Below are positions 14,883 through 23,211 of a DNA stretch of 38,954 nucleotides, in pieces. The translations under genes and the position numbers were made by a program. Location: the NCBI GenBank assembly GCA_021737785.1, contig JAIPDI010000050.1, positions 1 through 38,954 of the forward strand, given 5' to 3'. The DNA comes from Deltaproteobacteria bacterium (GTDB lineage: Bacteria; Desulfobacterota; DSM-4660; Desulfatiglandales; Desulfatiglandaceae). Each line of letters opens with the position of its first letter. Within the stretch, counting starts at the first letter, position 1. Below the pieces are notes generated by a model that saw only the letters and a list, made by a program, of their open reading frames with translations, did not search any database and was not told the origin of the DNA.

Positions 14883-15410
14883 TTATGCATCCCTTAGCTT
14901 GAAGCCCAGAATCAACAGAAGCACACCGAAAAGGATGGCATAAATTCCGATCAGCCAGATCAGGGCCAGAGCCCCCGGCCCGGGGCTGATCAGAAGAAAA
15001 AGTCCAATCAGGATGGACAATATGCCGGTAAGCCCGAGTGCCCATTCGCCCTTCAACTGTTTTCGAAGCTGTATTGCAGCTGTAATTTCCAGGATCCCGG
15101 TCAGAATGGCCCAGATGGCGATGAACAGGAGAAGAATTACCGCAGTAAGTCCCGGCCAGGCAAATGCAAATATCCCCACTACGATACCTGCAATCCCTTC
15201 CAGGAAAAGCACCCACCACAGGCGCCGCTGCCGGTTGCGAAAGGCCGCTGAGAGGGCCAAAACGCCTTCAAAGATTACGTAAATGCCGAAAAGAAACACC
15301 AGCACCCCGAGGGTTAATCCAGGCCAGAGGAGGGCCAATAACCCGAAGGCGATGGCCAGAATTCCCCTCAGAACATAAATCCACCAGTCTCTTGATATAA
15401 TGCCCAGCAC
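14883..15410 (-). CDS. HdeD-family (DUF308) membrane protein
   Basis: This 175-residue integral membrane protein has six predicted hydrophobic helices in three similar pairs (WWIYVLRGILAIAFGLLALL near the N-terminus, LWWVLFLEGIAGIVVGIFAF in the middle, WALGLTGILSILIGLFLLIS in the third). The pattern WPGLTL / WPGLTA after each first helix is typical of HdeD, known from acid-stress loci, where its mechanism is unclear. The start is a GTG at 15410 with AGGAG about 7 nt upstream. It is convergent with the acyl-CoA synthetase gene, separated by 25 bp. Confidence 0.9.
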   Translation of the reverse strand: MLGIISRDWWIYVLRGILAIAFGLLALLWPGLTLGVLVFLFGIYVIFEGVLALSAAFRNRQRRLWWVLFLEGIAGIVVGIFAFAWPGLTAVILLLFIAIWAILTGILEITAAIQLRKQLKGEWALGLTGILSILIGLFLLISPGPGALALIWLIGIYAILFGVLLLILGFKLRDA

Positions 15411-15824
15411 AGGCAGCTCCTTTCTTTAAACCTAGTGTATTCATCTATCATTATGAAGCACTTATACTGTATTTTTCCACAAGAGGCAAGACCAATGGGG
15501 TCCATCATGTATTTCTCAAAAAATACGGCGGTACAGGAAAGTGACCTTCAATCCGGATATTCTGCCCATATTTGAGAAGACCTGTGGCGGTTCCTGCCTG
15601 ATCCATGCTCCATGGGCTACACAAAAGCCTGACCCAATTTAGGGGTATTCCTGTATTTGCTTCTTGCTTAAACAGTGGTGATATGCTTCTGTATTGAAGG
15701 CGCTTGGAAGCGCTGACTTTTCTATAACGAGCGAAGAAGGTTGCCGTCCGGAACGGTTCCGGGAGGTTTAGTATCTTATTGCCAAGTTTTATGTCATAAA
15801 AAACAGAAAAATCTGGCTATCCTT
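15411..15824. other. Intergenic, no gene
   Basis: No supported ORF. A degenerate copy of the AACGTGCGAAGAAGTTTGCC repeat element seems present near 15723-15765 (AACGAGCGAAGAAGGTTGCC, then a CCGGAAC block). Otherwise nothing is recognised. Confidence 0.4.
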
Positions 15825-15920
15825 CGACTGCACACTTACCCTTCCGCCATTCCGGCACGGTTTGTGGCCGGAATCCAGAAATACCCGGAGTGGATTCCGG
15901 CTAAGGGCATGCCGGAATGA
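15825..15920 (+). repeat. ~96-bp dispersed palindromic repeat, copy A
   Basis: The core is bounded by CATTCCGGCA (15848-15857) and its complement TGCCGGAATG (15910-15919), with internal GGCCGGAATCCAG and TGGATTCCGGC halves. The same ~96-bp unit, inverted and with roughly 10-15% differences, occurs at 23115-23211, including the flanking ACTGCAC-N-CTTA-N-CTTCCG. It is a REP/ISR-like element. Confidence 0.8.
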
Positions 15921-15964
15921 TGGAACAGCACACAGGCGTTTTGTCGTTAGGTGAAAACCTGTTT

Positions 15965-15990
15965 GGTTGCGGCCGTCATGCCGCCTTAGG
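15965..15990 (+). repeat. Small palindromic repeat, copy 1 of 3
   Basis: GGTTGCGGC followed by CGTCATGCCGCCTTAGG; the arms GCGGC/GCCGC enclose 6 nt. Related units lie at 16772-16797 and 32619-32644. This copy ends immediately before the ribosome binding site of the gene at 16006 and could affect its translation. Confidence 0.6.
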
Positions 15991-16005
15991 AAAAGGAGAT
16001 TTGTT

Positions 16006-16542
16006 ATGGCCTTGGAAGGAAAACAGGAAGAAATGGACGTGCAGGCGGTAATGGAAATCTATCGAAAACTGGGAACTCCGGGCGAGCCCCACAAGGTGCT
16101 TGCGGCCATGGAAGGGAATTGGAACACCGCAAACAGGTTCTGGACGGAGCCCGGCAAGCCTCCTATGGAAAATGCCGGCACCTGCGAACAGAAAATGATC
16201 CTTGGCGGACGCTTTCTGCAGCAGGAGTTCCGGGGAGAAATGATGGGAACCCCCTTCACCGGCATCGGTGTCTTGGGATACGACAATTATACCAGGACGT
16301 ACGTATCCACCTGGATGGATTCCATGTCGACCGCTATTCTTTTTTTTGAGGGCATTGCCGATGAAGACGGCAAGACCATTACTCAGTTTTGCCACCACGA
16401 TGACCCCATAAAAGGCCCCATGAAGTGGCGTTCCGTGACCAGAATTGTGGACGAGAATAGGCATGAGTTTGAGATGTACAGTACGGATAAGACGGGTAAA
16501 CAAGAAAAGATGATGGAGATCGTCTATACCCGAAGGTCATGA
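16006..16542 (+). CDS. DUF1579 family protein
   Basis: This 178-residue protein carries the DUF1579 features: HKVLAAMEGNWNTANRFW, then PPMENAGTCEQKMILGGRFL, FTGIGVLGYDNYTRTYVSTW, DPIKGPMKWRSVTRI, and a C-terminal MMEIVYTRRS. The family is lipocalin-like and of unknown function, often annotated as involved in a ligand-binding beta-barrel. GGAG lies 7 nt before the ATG; the preceding in-frame start is unsupported. It stands alone in the region, flanked by REP-like repeats. Confidence 0.85.
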   Translation: MALEGKQEEMDVQAVMEIYRKLGTPGEPHKVLAAMEGNWNTANRFWTEPGKPPMENAGTCEQKMILGGRFLQQEFRGEMMGTPFTGIGVLGYDNYTRTYVSTWMDSMSTAILFFEGIADEDGKTITQFCHHDDPIKGPMKWRSVTRIVDENRHEFEMYSTDKTGKQEKMMEIVYTRRS

Positions 16543-16694
16543 TCAGCGGCCAGGGAATCTCAATCCTGCGGTGTAATCGATATCTCCTCAAATTTTTTCC
16601 GGGCCCGATGCCCCGGAGATCACCGGCCCTGTCCTCTTTTTATCCTTTCCTTCAATATCATCCAACAGACAGAGTCATGGTTTTATTGGACCCA

Positions 16695-16735
16695 TTGTCT
16701 GCAACTTCTCTGCAACGTGCGAAGAAGTTTGCCCG
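16695..16735 (+). repeat. 41-bp dispersed repeat, copy 1 (with 38740-38780)
   Basis: TTGTCTGCAACTTCTCTGC and the following AACGTGCGAAGAAGTTTGCCCG recur at 38740-38780 with a single C/T difference, 22 kb away and in the same orientation. Near-identity in non-coding DNA implies recent spread or functional constraint. Confidence 0.85.
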
Positions 16736-16771
16736 CCCGGAACGCTTTTGGGACTTGGGTGAAACCTGGTT

Positions 16772-16797
16772 GGTTGTGGCCGTCTGGCCGGCTCAGG
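16772..16797 (+). repeat. Small palindromic repeat, copy 2 of 3
   Basis: GGTTGTGGCCGTCTGGCCGG and a few further bases resemble 15965-15990; TGGCC/GGCC(G) arms can pair. The preceding GGTGAAACCTGGTT also resembles 15949-15964 (GGTGAAAACCTGTTT), so the repeat unit is longer than the hairpin. Confidence 0.5.
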
Positions 16798-16917
16798 GTG
16801 TTGCATGATTGGGATTGAACCCCCGGATTGCACAGACTTCACGGCACATCACCCGGCAGAAAGGAGCTTCCCGGCCCGCTTCGAATGAAGTTTTGTTGGC
16901 GCAGAAGATATCTGTAT

Positions 16918-16946
16918 TTGACCTCATGTGGTGCAAACGGTATAGT
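16918..16946 (+). promoter_or_regulatory. Sigma-70 promoter of the B3/B4-domain gene
   Basis: TTGACC (16918-16923), 17 bp, TATAGT (16941-16946); each hexamer matches consensus at five of six positions. The predicted leader to the ATG at 17024 is ~70 nt. The ~370 bp before it (16543-16917) hold only repeats. Confidence 0.7.
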
Positions 16947-17023
16947 GCCCAAAATTGTGAGGCGGGTTCTGGCTGCAGGGACAGCCTGATCATCCCGTCC
17001 TGCCAAAAAGGAGATGACATACA

Positions 17024-17740
17024 ATGCTTGAAGTTCGCATTCATGAAGGGGTATTCGATGCCTATCCGTCTTTTCGAAGGGGAATCGTGATCGCAAAAGA
17101 TATTGATAATCAAGGTCACCCTGAGGAGCTTGAATCCCTGCTGCAACAGGCAATCACCCAAGCGGCAGAGCATCCGATAGACCTGAAGGGGGATCCCCGC
17201 GCGATGATATGGAGCGAGGCGCACCGCGGGTTCAATTCAAATCCCAACAAGTTCCCGCCGGCCCACTGCGCCCTCCTCAAGCGGGTCCAGAAAGCCGGGG
17301 CCCATATTCCCTTTATCAACAAGGTCGTCGCTGTCATGAACTATAATTCGATTATCAGCAAGATGCCTGTGGGTGGAGACGACATGGACAGGGCGGGAAA
17401 ATGCCTTGAGTTGCGGTATGCCGATGGAAGCGAGACCTTCACCCCCCTCGGGCAACCGGATATCAGGGAGCACCCAGAACCTGGAGAAATCATCTATGTG
17501 GTGGCGGAATCCGGCGAGGTCATGTGTCGCCGATGGAACTGGCGAAACGGACACACCACGTTGATCAACGAAACAACAAGCTGCATCGTTATGAATATTG
17601 ACGCCCTCGGCGAAGAGAGCGAGAAAGCGGCCATCGAGACGCGGGACCGCGTGGCACGTATGCTGGAACGGTTCTGTGGCGCGGAAACCGAGGAAACCCT
17701 GCTCGACCCCTCCCATCCATCCCACAGTTTTACAATGTAA
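17024..17740 (+). CDS. B3/B4 tRNA-binding-like domain protein
   Basis: This 238-residue soluble protein resembles the stand-alone B3/B4 domain found in the phenylalanyl-tRNA synthetase beta chain: an N-terminal FRRGIVIAKDIDNQG, a central INKVVAVMNYNSIISKMPVGG with the DMDRAGKCLELRYADG block, then PEPGEIIYVVAESGEVMCRRWNWRNG and a tail ITSCIVMNIDALG-like strand. Such proteins are annotated as putative tRNA-editing or nucleic-acid-binding, without proof. GGAG lies ~10 nt before the ATG, and a good promoter lies ~80 bp upstream. It is monocistronic, with no functional hint from neighbours. Confidence 0.8.
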   Translation: MLEVRIHEGVFDAYPSFRRGIVIAKDIDNQGHPEELESLLQQAITQAAEHPIDLKGDPRAMIWSEAHRGFNSNPNKFPPAHCALLKRVQKAGAHIPFINKVVAVMNYNSIISKMPVGGDDMDRAGKCLELRYADGSETFTPLGQPDIREHPEPGEIIYVVAESGEVMCRRWNWRNGHTTLINETTSCIVMNIDALGEESEKAAIETRDRVARMLERFCGAETEETLLDPSHPSHSFTM

Positions 17741-17941
17741 AGGCGAGGTTCGGACAATCGCGCGAAACCGGGTGGGCCGGATAAACGCCCTGAACTCTGG
17801 AATGCGCCAAATTTGATCTTGATTTTAAACGGTTTTTGTTGAAAATGGGGGGTGCATGGAAGGCCGGTCCTTGAGGGATATGGAGAGGGACATGCCGGGC
17901 CGCCTCAGGAGATCTAATATAGATAAGGAAGGGTTCAAATA

Positions 17942-18616
17942 ATGGGCAAGAAGACAAAGGATTCTATCCTGGATGATTACGAAAAACTCAAAAACGAAAT
18001 ACTCCGTGACAAAGTGGATGAAATTTTTCGTACTTACCCGGAGGATTATGTCTCGAAACTTGAGGAGTTAGGCTTTGAGTACGTGGAAGACGATGATGAT
18101 CAGGAAGAGATCGAAGAAAGGAACGCCAAGCCGGAAAACCAGCGTCAAAGGGATCTGGTCGCATTTTTTGAGAACGGGAAGCCATTATCAGAAAAAATAT
18201 TCGAGTGTTTTACAGAAGAAAAGGCCTCGGATGATCCCAATCACCCACTGATCAGGAAATATTTTAGAAAGGCAAATCAAAATCTCAAGGCCCTTATTCT
18301 ATATGGCCTGGACAACTATCCCGGCAGGCTCGATCTTCTTTCCGACCTGGCATACTTCAATGAATTTGAAAATGTCCTCAGCCTCCTTATCACGCATTAT
18401 ACTCAGGCATGCATTGATCAGCAAAACCTTAACACGTTCTCAAGATTGGCCGAGGACTTTTATTATGCCACAAGTCCGGACGGCTACGAAGCCTATTATG
18501 CATTGAGAGAATTGTTCGAGCCTGAATCGGACAAGCGAAAAATCATAGACTTTCTCATTGCCGAAGATGAAAAAGGAAGCTTGATCCCGGAAGAGGGAGG
18601 TGGACGATGCATGTGA
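17942..18616 (+). CDS. Acidic protein of unknown function, first gene of a three-gene operon
   Basis: This 224-residue protein is not recognised. It is strongly acidic, with a charged patch EDDDDQEEIEERN near residue 50, predicted helical throughout, with no signal peptide or membrane segment. The second half (LIRKYFRKANQNLKALILYG, then ENVLSLLITHYTQACIDQQNL) has the look of helical repeats, such as a degenerate TPR or HEAT, but no clear motif. AGGAAGGG lies 8 nt before the ATG. It overlaps the next gene by 10 nt, so it is likely co-translated with the exported CNBD-like protein and the M23 peptidase. Confidence 0.6.
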   Translation: MGKKTKDSILDDYEKLKNEILRDKVDEIFRTYPEDYVSKLEELGFEYVEDDDDQEEIEERNAKPENQRQRDLVAFFENGKPLSEKIFECFTEEKASDDPNHPLIRKYFRKANQNLKALILYGLDNYPGRLDLLSDLAYFNEFENVLSLLITHYTQACIDQQNLNTFSRLAEDFYYATSPDGYEAYYALRELFEPESDKRKIIDFLIAEDEKGSLIPEEGGGRCM

Positions 18617-19137
18617 AAGGAAAGGGCGTTATCTCCGTTCTGTTTTGCTTATGGATCGGGTGTTTCGGCATTGCGGCGGTCTGTTCTGGGTCCGAAACCC
18701 CGGGTTCTCCTGAGACCCTGGTCAGCGCATTGCAGCAGGTTCCGGTTTTTCAACGGCTGGATAAAGACCAGTTGCATAAGGTGGCGGAAATCGCTGAACT
18801 GGTACAACGGAAAGATGGGGATCTGATCATCGAACAGGGAAAACGGGCAGAGAAGATGGCCATCGCTCTCGACAGCGAGGTCCGCATCAGGATCAACGGC
18901 GAGAACGTACGTGTCCTCCCGGTAAATTCACTGGTGGGCGAAATCGAGTTTCTGGAGGATGTCCCTGCCACTGCGGACGTGGTGCTCATGAGTAAATCAA
19001 GGGTTGTCCTGCTGAACCATAAAGGTTTTCAACAGGTGATGAATGCCGATCCAAGCTTGGGCTACAGGGTGATGATTGAAATCGCCAGAATGGAGGCCAA
19101 CCGGCTTCGCATGAACAATCAGAGACAGGCCAGGTGA
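18607..19137 (+). CDS. Exported degenerate cyclic-nucleotide-binding-domain protein
   Basis: This 176-residue protein has a hydrophobic signal sequence (VISVLFCLWIGCFGIAAVC, 8-26), then a CNBD/cupin-like fold: VFQRLDKDQLHKVAEIAEL, RKDGDLIIEQGKRAEKMAIA, and a phosphate-binding-cassette equivalent GEIEFLEDVPATADV (111-125). In real cNMP receptors this cassette carries an Arg after Pro (PRxA); here it is Ala, so cyclic nucleotide binding is unlikely. A CNBD outside the cytoplasm is odd in itself. The gene overlaps the upstream gene by 10 nt, and the downstream peptidase gene by 4 nt (GTGA). It may be a periplasmic structural or scaffold domain. Confidence 0.75.
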   Translation: MHVKGKGVISVLFCLWIGCFGIAAVCSGSETPGSPETLVSALQQVPVFQRLDKDQLHKVAEIAELVQRKDGDLIIEQGKRAEKMAIALDSEVRIRINGENVRVLPVNSLVGEIEFLEDVPATADVVLMSKSRVVLLNHKGFQQVMNADPSLGYRVMIEIARMEANRLRMNNQRQAR

Positions 19138-19745
19138 TCCGGAACCGAGGAGGGGAGGGCGGTTTCGGAAAGTTGTATGGGCTGGATCTGCCGGGTGTAA
19201 AGGAATGGCTCTTCTGTCCCGGCATGTTGTTTCGGTCCACGGGCAAATGGTGGGGAGACAGGGGCCGGAGGAACCGACCCCACGAAGGGCTGGATCTGTT
19301 GCTGTACAGGGATCAGGAGGAGAGGGTCCTCCGTCTGAGTGAAGCAACCCCCATTCCGGTAATGTCCGACGGCGTGGTCGTCGGCATTATCCACGATTTT
19401 CTGGGTAAATCCGTCATTGTGGAACATCCTGTTCCTGATCGAGACGACGAAAGGTATTATACGATCTACGGGCATACCCGTCCTCGAAAAAATATCCGCG
19501 CGGGCACGGCAGTGAAGCGTGGGGAGGCCATTGCCACGGTGGCCCCACCGGGCCGGTCCGCCTTCCCTATGGCGCCGCACCTGCATATATCTGTTGCGTG
19601 GGCGCCCACCGCGGTTTCCCCTGACCATTTCAACTGGGATACCATGGCCGTTTCGGAACTCCTGACCCTGCTTGACCCGTTGCCTGTCATCTCCTGCCGC
19701 TGTCGGATATTGGTGAATGATGACCCGGTATGCCGGGGGCTTTAA
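19134..19745 (+). CDS. M23-family (LytM) peptidase
   Basis: This 203-residue protein has the zinc-peptidase signature: His50 and Asp54 in HEGLDL, His114 in IYGHTRP and His151 in PHLHIS, with the usual spacing for LytM/lysostaphin domains that cut peptidoglycan cross-bridges. The core covers about 45-165; the C-terminus (ALSELLTLLDPLP-like region) is extra. No signal peptide is visible after the GTG start at 19134, so export is unexplained. The start overlaps the stop of the preceding gene (GTGA), implying translational coupling. It is convergent with the next gene, separated by 9 bp. Confidence 0.85.
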   Translation: MIRNRGGEGGFGKLYGLDLPGVKEWLFCPGMLFRSTGKWWGDRGRRNRPHEGLDLLLYRDQEERVLRLSEATPIPVMSDGVVVGIIHDFLGKSVIVEHPVPDRDDERYYTIYGHTRPRKNIRAGTAVKRGEAIATVAPPGRSAFPMAPHLHISVAWAPTAVSPDHFNWDTMAVSELLTLLDPLPVISCRCRILVNDDPVCRGL

Positions 19746-19754
19746 TCCTGCGGA

Positions 19755-20414
19755 TCAGAGGGCCTCAAGAAATTCCTCCAGCGACATCCTGTCAAGTTCC
19801 TCTTTCAATTGATCATCGCCCAACATATCGCCCGTGAGGTCATCGCTGGTTTTGGGATGAATCATCTTCACAAGGGATGGTTCACTCTTATCCCGAAGCC
19901 ATGCCGCCACCCGTGTCACGGGGCCCTTTATTTCGTCCAATTCCGCCCACAGGGCATCGGCCGCCTGCTTTGCATTTCCTGATGCAAGATGCGGGGCCAC
20001 AAAAAACCGGTCCAGGATCACGGACACGGGGGTATATGCCTCCTTTTCGATTAGCCACTGCAGTTTTTGCCTGTAGGCCATTTCATAAAGGCCCGGGGAC
20101 ATATCTCCTCTGACAAGCGCCTTGTCGACGGGGACCCCGTATTTGCGACACAGGCCCCGGTCGGACCGAAGGGGTTCCGGGACCCATACGGCCCAATGGG
20201 CAGGATCTTTCTCCTCTGCATGGACGGGCATTGGAGGTGGCTCTATCGCGTCCTCCGGACCGGCCGCCGGAGATTTCGGCAATAGGGCGATCCGGTCCCC
20301 TGGCCTCAGGGGGACAAATGTGCCGTCAACTGTCTCATAACCCACTTCATGATGCCCGCAGGTGGGGCAGTTCCGCGAAGTGATGATTCCCATTACTATA
20401 TCGTGAGTAGTCAT
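19755..20414 (-). CDS. Hypothetical protein with N-terminal Zn-ribbon half
   Basis: This 219-residue soluble protein is not recognised. It begins with a short segment containing CPTCGHHEVGYETVDGTF (a single CxxC plus two His that could form a metal site), then a proline-rich linker (EPPPMPVHAEEKDP) and a helical domain (from ~85) with the motif DRGLCRKYGVPVDKALV. It ends LKEELDRMSLEEFLEAL, a helix. There is no membrane segment. The start is the ATG at 20414 with only weak purines upstream. It is convergent with the M23 gene and divergent from the methyltransferase gene. Confidence 0.55.
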   Translation of the reverse strand: MTTHDIVMGIITSRNCPTCGHHEVGYETVDGTFVPLRPGDRIALLPKSPAAGPEDAIEPPPMPVHAEEKDPAHWAVWVPEPLRSDRGLCRKYGVPVDKALVRGDMSPGLYEMAYRQKLQWLIEKEAYTPVSVILDRFFVAPHLASGNAKQAADALWAELDEIKGPVTRVAAWLRDKSEPSLVKMIHPKTSDDLTGDMLGDDQLKEELDRMSLEEFLEAL

Positions 20415-20545
20415 GTCTCGGATTTCGCTTCCTTCATGGATATTTTGATCGAATAACCGGATGCGGGGAGTGTGAAGGCATCTCCATATGAGGCACTCGT
20501 CGCATCTTCAAAATTTGAACCCCCAAGCCCACCTTCCTGTCGACT

Positions 20546-20575
20546 AACCTATCAACCCGCCACTTCAATTGTCAA
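20546..20575 (-). promoter_or_regulatory. Weak candidate promoter for the minus-strand hypothetical gene
   Basis: On the minus strand TTGACA (20575-20570) is followed after 18 bp by TAGGTT (20551-20546). The -35 is perfect and the -10 poor. The position is ~130 bp upstream of the ATG at 20414. Confidence 0.3.
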
Positions 20576-20702
20576 GATATCTGGTTTCTCAACTGCTTTC
20601 TCTGTGACAACGGCTTTCAAAATAAAATATACATTCTTGCGGCTTACCACTGTTTACAGATAGGGCAAAAGAAGTTATTTTGATTGTTGCGGAGGGATCC
20701 CA

Positions 20703-21380
20703 ATGAAGACGACAAAGGTTTTCGACCCGTGGCCCGAGAAATATGATCAGTGGTTCGAGACTCCCATGGGAAGGCTGATCAAGACGTACGAAACAGAATT
20801 GGTTCTTGACATGCTGAGGCCTGCCAGGGAAGAGCGGATACTGGATGCCGGGTGCGGGACTGGGGTCTTTACCCAGGATTTGCTCCTAACAGGTGCACGG
20901 GTGGTTGGCCTTGAGCTGTCCCTTCCCATGCTCGCGAGGGCACGGGAAAAGCTTTCCGGGGATCCGTTCACGGCGGTCCAGGGGGATATGAACACGCTGC
21001 CCTTTAAAGACCATACCTTTGACAAATCCATGTCCATCACCGCCATCGAGTTCATCCAGGACGCCCGGACCGCGGTGGATGAACTCTTCCGGGTGACCCG
21101 GCCGGGGGGCATCATCGTGGCGGCGACCCTGAACAGCCTCAGCCCCTGGGCAGAGCGGAGACGGCGTTCGGGAAAAGAAAGGCATTCCCTTTTTCAGGAT
21201 GTGGTCTTCAGGTCCCCGGAGAATATGCGGCATCTGTCTGCGGTGCCGTGCACATGCCGGACGGCCGTCCATTTTCAAAAAGACGAAGACCCGAAAAGGG
21301 CAAAGGAGATCGAACAGGAGGGCCGGTTACACGGGCTCGATACCGGGGCCTTTCTGGTATGCTGCTGGCGGAAGCCCTGA
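20703..21380 (+). CDS. Class I SAM-dependent methyltransferase
   Basis: This 225-residue protein has a UbiE/Methyltransf_11-type Rossmann fold: motif I ILDAGCGTGVFTQDLL (around 46-61), the acidic loop VGLELSLPMLARAREKL, motif II VQGDMNTLPFKDHTFDKSMS (about 90-109), and the post-motif VTRPGGIIVAATLN. The C-terminal RSPENMRHLSAVPCTCRTAVHF is typical of small-molecule methyltransferases. The acceptor is unknown. GGAGG lies 7 nt before the ATG. It is flanked by a divergent gene and a convergent MFS transporter, so no operon partner is available. Confidence 0.9.
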   Translation: MKTTKVFDPWPEKYDQWFETPMGRLIKTYETELVLDMLRPAREERILDAGCGTGVFTQDLLLTGARVVGLELSLPMLARAREKLSGDPFTAVQGDMNTLPFKDHTFDKSMSITAIEFIQDARTAVDELFRVTRPGGIIVAATLNSLSPWAERRRRSGKERHSLFQDVVFRSPENMRHLSAVPCTCRTAVHFQKDEDPKRAKEIEQEGRLHGLDTGAFLVCCWRKP

Positions 21381-21584
21381 GCCCAATCTACATCGCAAGG
21401 TCGCTCCGTATTCCATGCCCGATTCACAATTCTCAGAAATACCAAATTGAAACCACATTATTTCTGTCATTGAGCCGTTTTGGGCTTCGGATTTCGGGGA
21501 TTTTCCCGGGCGAAAAGCCTGCTTTCCGGCCAAGCAGTATTATGAAGGTTTGCTCTGATCGACCGCCGGGGAAGCAGTCATGTG

Positions 21585-22862
21585 TCAGCTGCTCAATGCC
21601 TTTTTGAATCCGGTACACAGGGCGAGACACGCTGACATTACGAGGAGACAGGCCAAAAGGGCCGCTTGGAACGCTTCCGGGGGGTAGGTTCCATTGACTT
21701 GGCCGGAACGGTCCAGGAGGTAACCGGTGATCACCTGCATGGCGGCCACCCCGAGAAAAGGCGATGTGTTTAAGAGTCCCGACACAGTGCCCAGGATCTC
21801 CCTGGATGTGGTTTCGTTGACCAGTGCCCACAATGCGGTAATAAAGCCCCCGGCGATCGCACCCATAAGAAAGAGCGCAACCCCCATTGCCGAAGGGCCG
21901 GTGACTTGCCAACCGAAGGTGAGGACGCCCCAGATAGCGCTTTCCAGAGCCAATGTGGTGATGAGCATGTTGGCCTTGTCCTGAAACAGCCGGTCGGCGA
22001 GGCGGCCGAACACCGGCGCACCCACCATGAACCCGATCGGAACCAGCATGTTCAGTCCACTGGCCCGCATCTGATCCATGGCATAAATGCTGACCAGATA
22101 GGGGGTGGCCCAGAGACCTTGAAAGGTCAAAAAGGTGCCGAAAAAGCCGGCAAAGATGATGGCCAGGACCCAGAAGCGCAAGGACATGAGAACTCCGATG
22201 GCGGATGGCGCCTCGTTCGAGTCCATCGGCAATGGGGCTTCAGGTTTCCTGGTTGAAGGGGTTTTGCTTGGGCTGAAATCCTTGATCAGTATCAAAACGG
22301 CAAAGGCGAGACAGAAGGTGGCGGCGCCGATTACAAAAAATGCGTTGCGCCATCCCCATGTCCTGGCCATCCATGCCAGCGGGGTGGTGGCCACGATGGC
22401 GCCCAGGTTCCCTACTGCCAGAAGAAGTCCGGTCATGGTGGAAAATTGGCGTACCTTGAACCACTGGGAAAAGGCCTTCAAGGCAGGGACATACACCCCG
22501 CCTACCCCGAAACCGATCACGGCCCGCCATACCGAGGCCCAACCGATAGAGGGGGCCAGACCAAATAGAATGGTCGCGGCGCCGGCCAAAAGGGACCAAT
22601 ATGCCACCACCCGCCTCGGTCCCAACCGGTCCGAGAGATAGCCGACGATGGGCTGTTCCAGGGCATACAGATAGAAATACATGGACGACATGAACCCAAG
22701 GGCGGTGGCATTGGTCTGAAATGCCTCCAGAAGGTCGGGGGCGATGACGGACGTGGATACCCGATGAAAATAGACAAACAGGTAACACCCGGCAATGACG
22801 CCGAACACGACCCATGGGTGAGACTGTGATCTATTTCCTTTTTGATGCATGTGCGTAGACAC
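21585..22862 (-). CDS. Major facilitator superfamily transporter
   Basis: This is a 425-residue transporter with 12 hydrophobic helices. The MFS signature loop between TM2 and TM3 is present (VGYLSDRLGPRRVVAY, around 74-89), as is a related loop in the second half (FGRLADRLFQDKA). The N-terminus (VFGVIAGCYLFVYFHRVSTSVIAPDL) and overall length resemble the organophosphate/anion:cation symporter (ACS) branch. The substrate is likely a small organic anion. The longest frame starts at a GTG (22862) with a purine run too close; an ATG at 22850 is an equally good start. It is convergent with the methyltransferase. Confidence 0.9.
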   Translation of the reverse strand: MSTHMHQKGNRSQSHPWVVFGVIAGCYLFVYFHRVSTSVIAPDLLEAFQTNATALGFMSSMYFYLYALEQPIVGYLSDRLGPRRVVAYWSLLAGAATILFGLAPSIGWASVWRAVIGFGVGGVYVPALKAFSQWFKVRQFSTMTGLLLAVGNLGAIVATTPLAWMARTWGWRNAFFVIGAATFCLAFAVLILIKDFSPSKTPSTRKPEAPLPMDSNEAPSAIGVLMSLRFWVLAIIFAGFFGTFLTFQGLWATPYLVSIYAMDQMRASGLNMLVPIGFMVGAPVFGRLADRLFQDKANMLITTLALESAIWGVLTFGWQVTGPSAMGVALFLMGAIAGGFITALWALVNETTSREILGTVSGLLNTSPFLGVAAMQVITGYLLDRSGQVNGTYPPEAFQAALLACLLVMSACLALCTGFKKALSS

Positions 22863-23005
22863 TTCTTCTATAAGGGATTCCGCTGAAGGTTGGTTCGAAT
22901 CTTCATCACTTTATGCCATGAACGGTCGGAAAAGAAAAGGGATGTTTTTGCGCTTCCAAGCCGGACTTTGCCATCTCCACATGCCATGCGATCTTATCAT
23001 CCCGG

Positions 23006-23034
23006 TTGACAGTCCAAGCTTGCGCCAATATGAT
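23006..23034 (+). promoter_or_regulatory. Strong sigma-70 promoter with a long leader
   Basis: TTGACA (23006-23011), 17 bp, TATGAT (23029-23034). The next gene begins at 23321, so the transcript would carry a ~280-nt leader that contains the ~96-bp palindromic repeat (23115-23211). The 22863-23005 interval upstream is otherwise featureless. Confidence 0.65.
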
Positions 23035-23114
23035 GCGTGGGGCACAAGCACTTTTTTTCCGGGATGTTACAAAAACGCGGATGCCCGAAACCAAAACGGC
23101 TGTGTGCCGTTCAG

Positions 23115-23211
23115 TCATCCCGGCATGCCCTTAGCCTGGAATCCAGTCCGGGGTATTTCCGCATTCCGGCCAAAACCGTGCCCGGAATGACGGAAGATAA
23201 GCGTGCAGTTG
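23115..23211 (-). repeat. ~96-bp dispersed palindromic repeat, copy B
   Basis: This is an inverted copy of 15825-15920. Read on the minus strand it matches copy A almost along its full length, with small changes (for example CATTCCGGGCACGG versus CATTCCGGCACGG). It sits inside the predicted leader of the 23321 gene. Confidence 0.8.

Noticed and set aside
16800-16835. tRNA-like T-arm (GGTTCAATCC on the minus strand)
   Set aside because: The stem does not pair over 5 bp, and no acceptor or anticodon arms are found around it.
22885-22900. GGTTCGAATC, resembling a tRNA T-loop
   Set aside because: Flanking bases do not form a T-stem and there is no cloverleaf.
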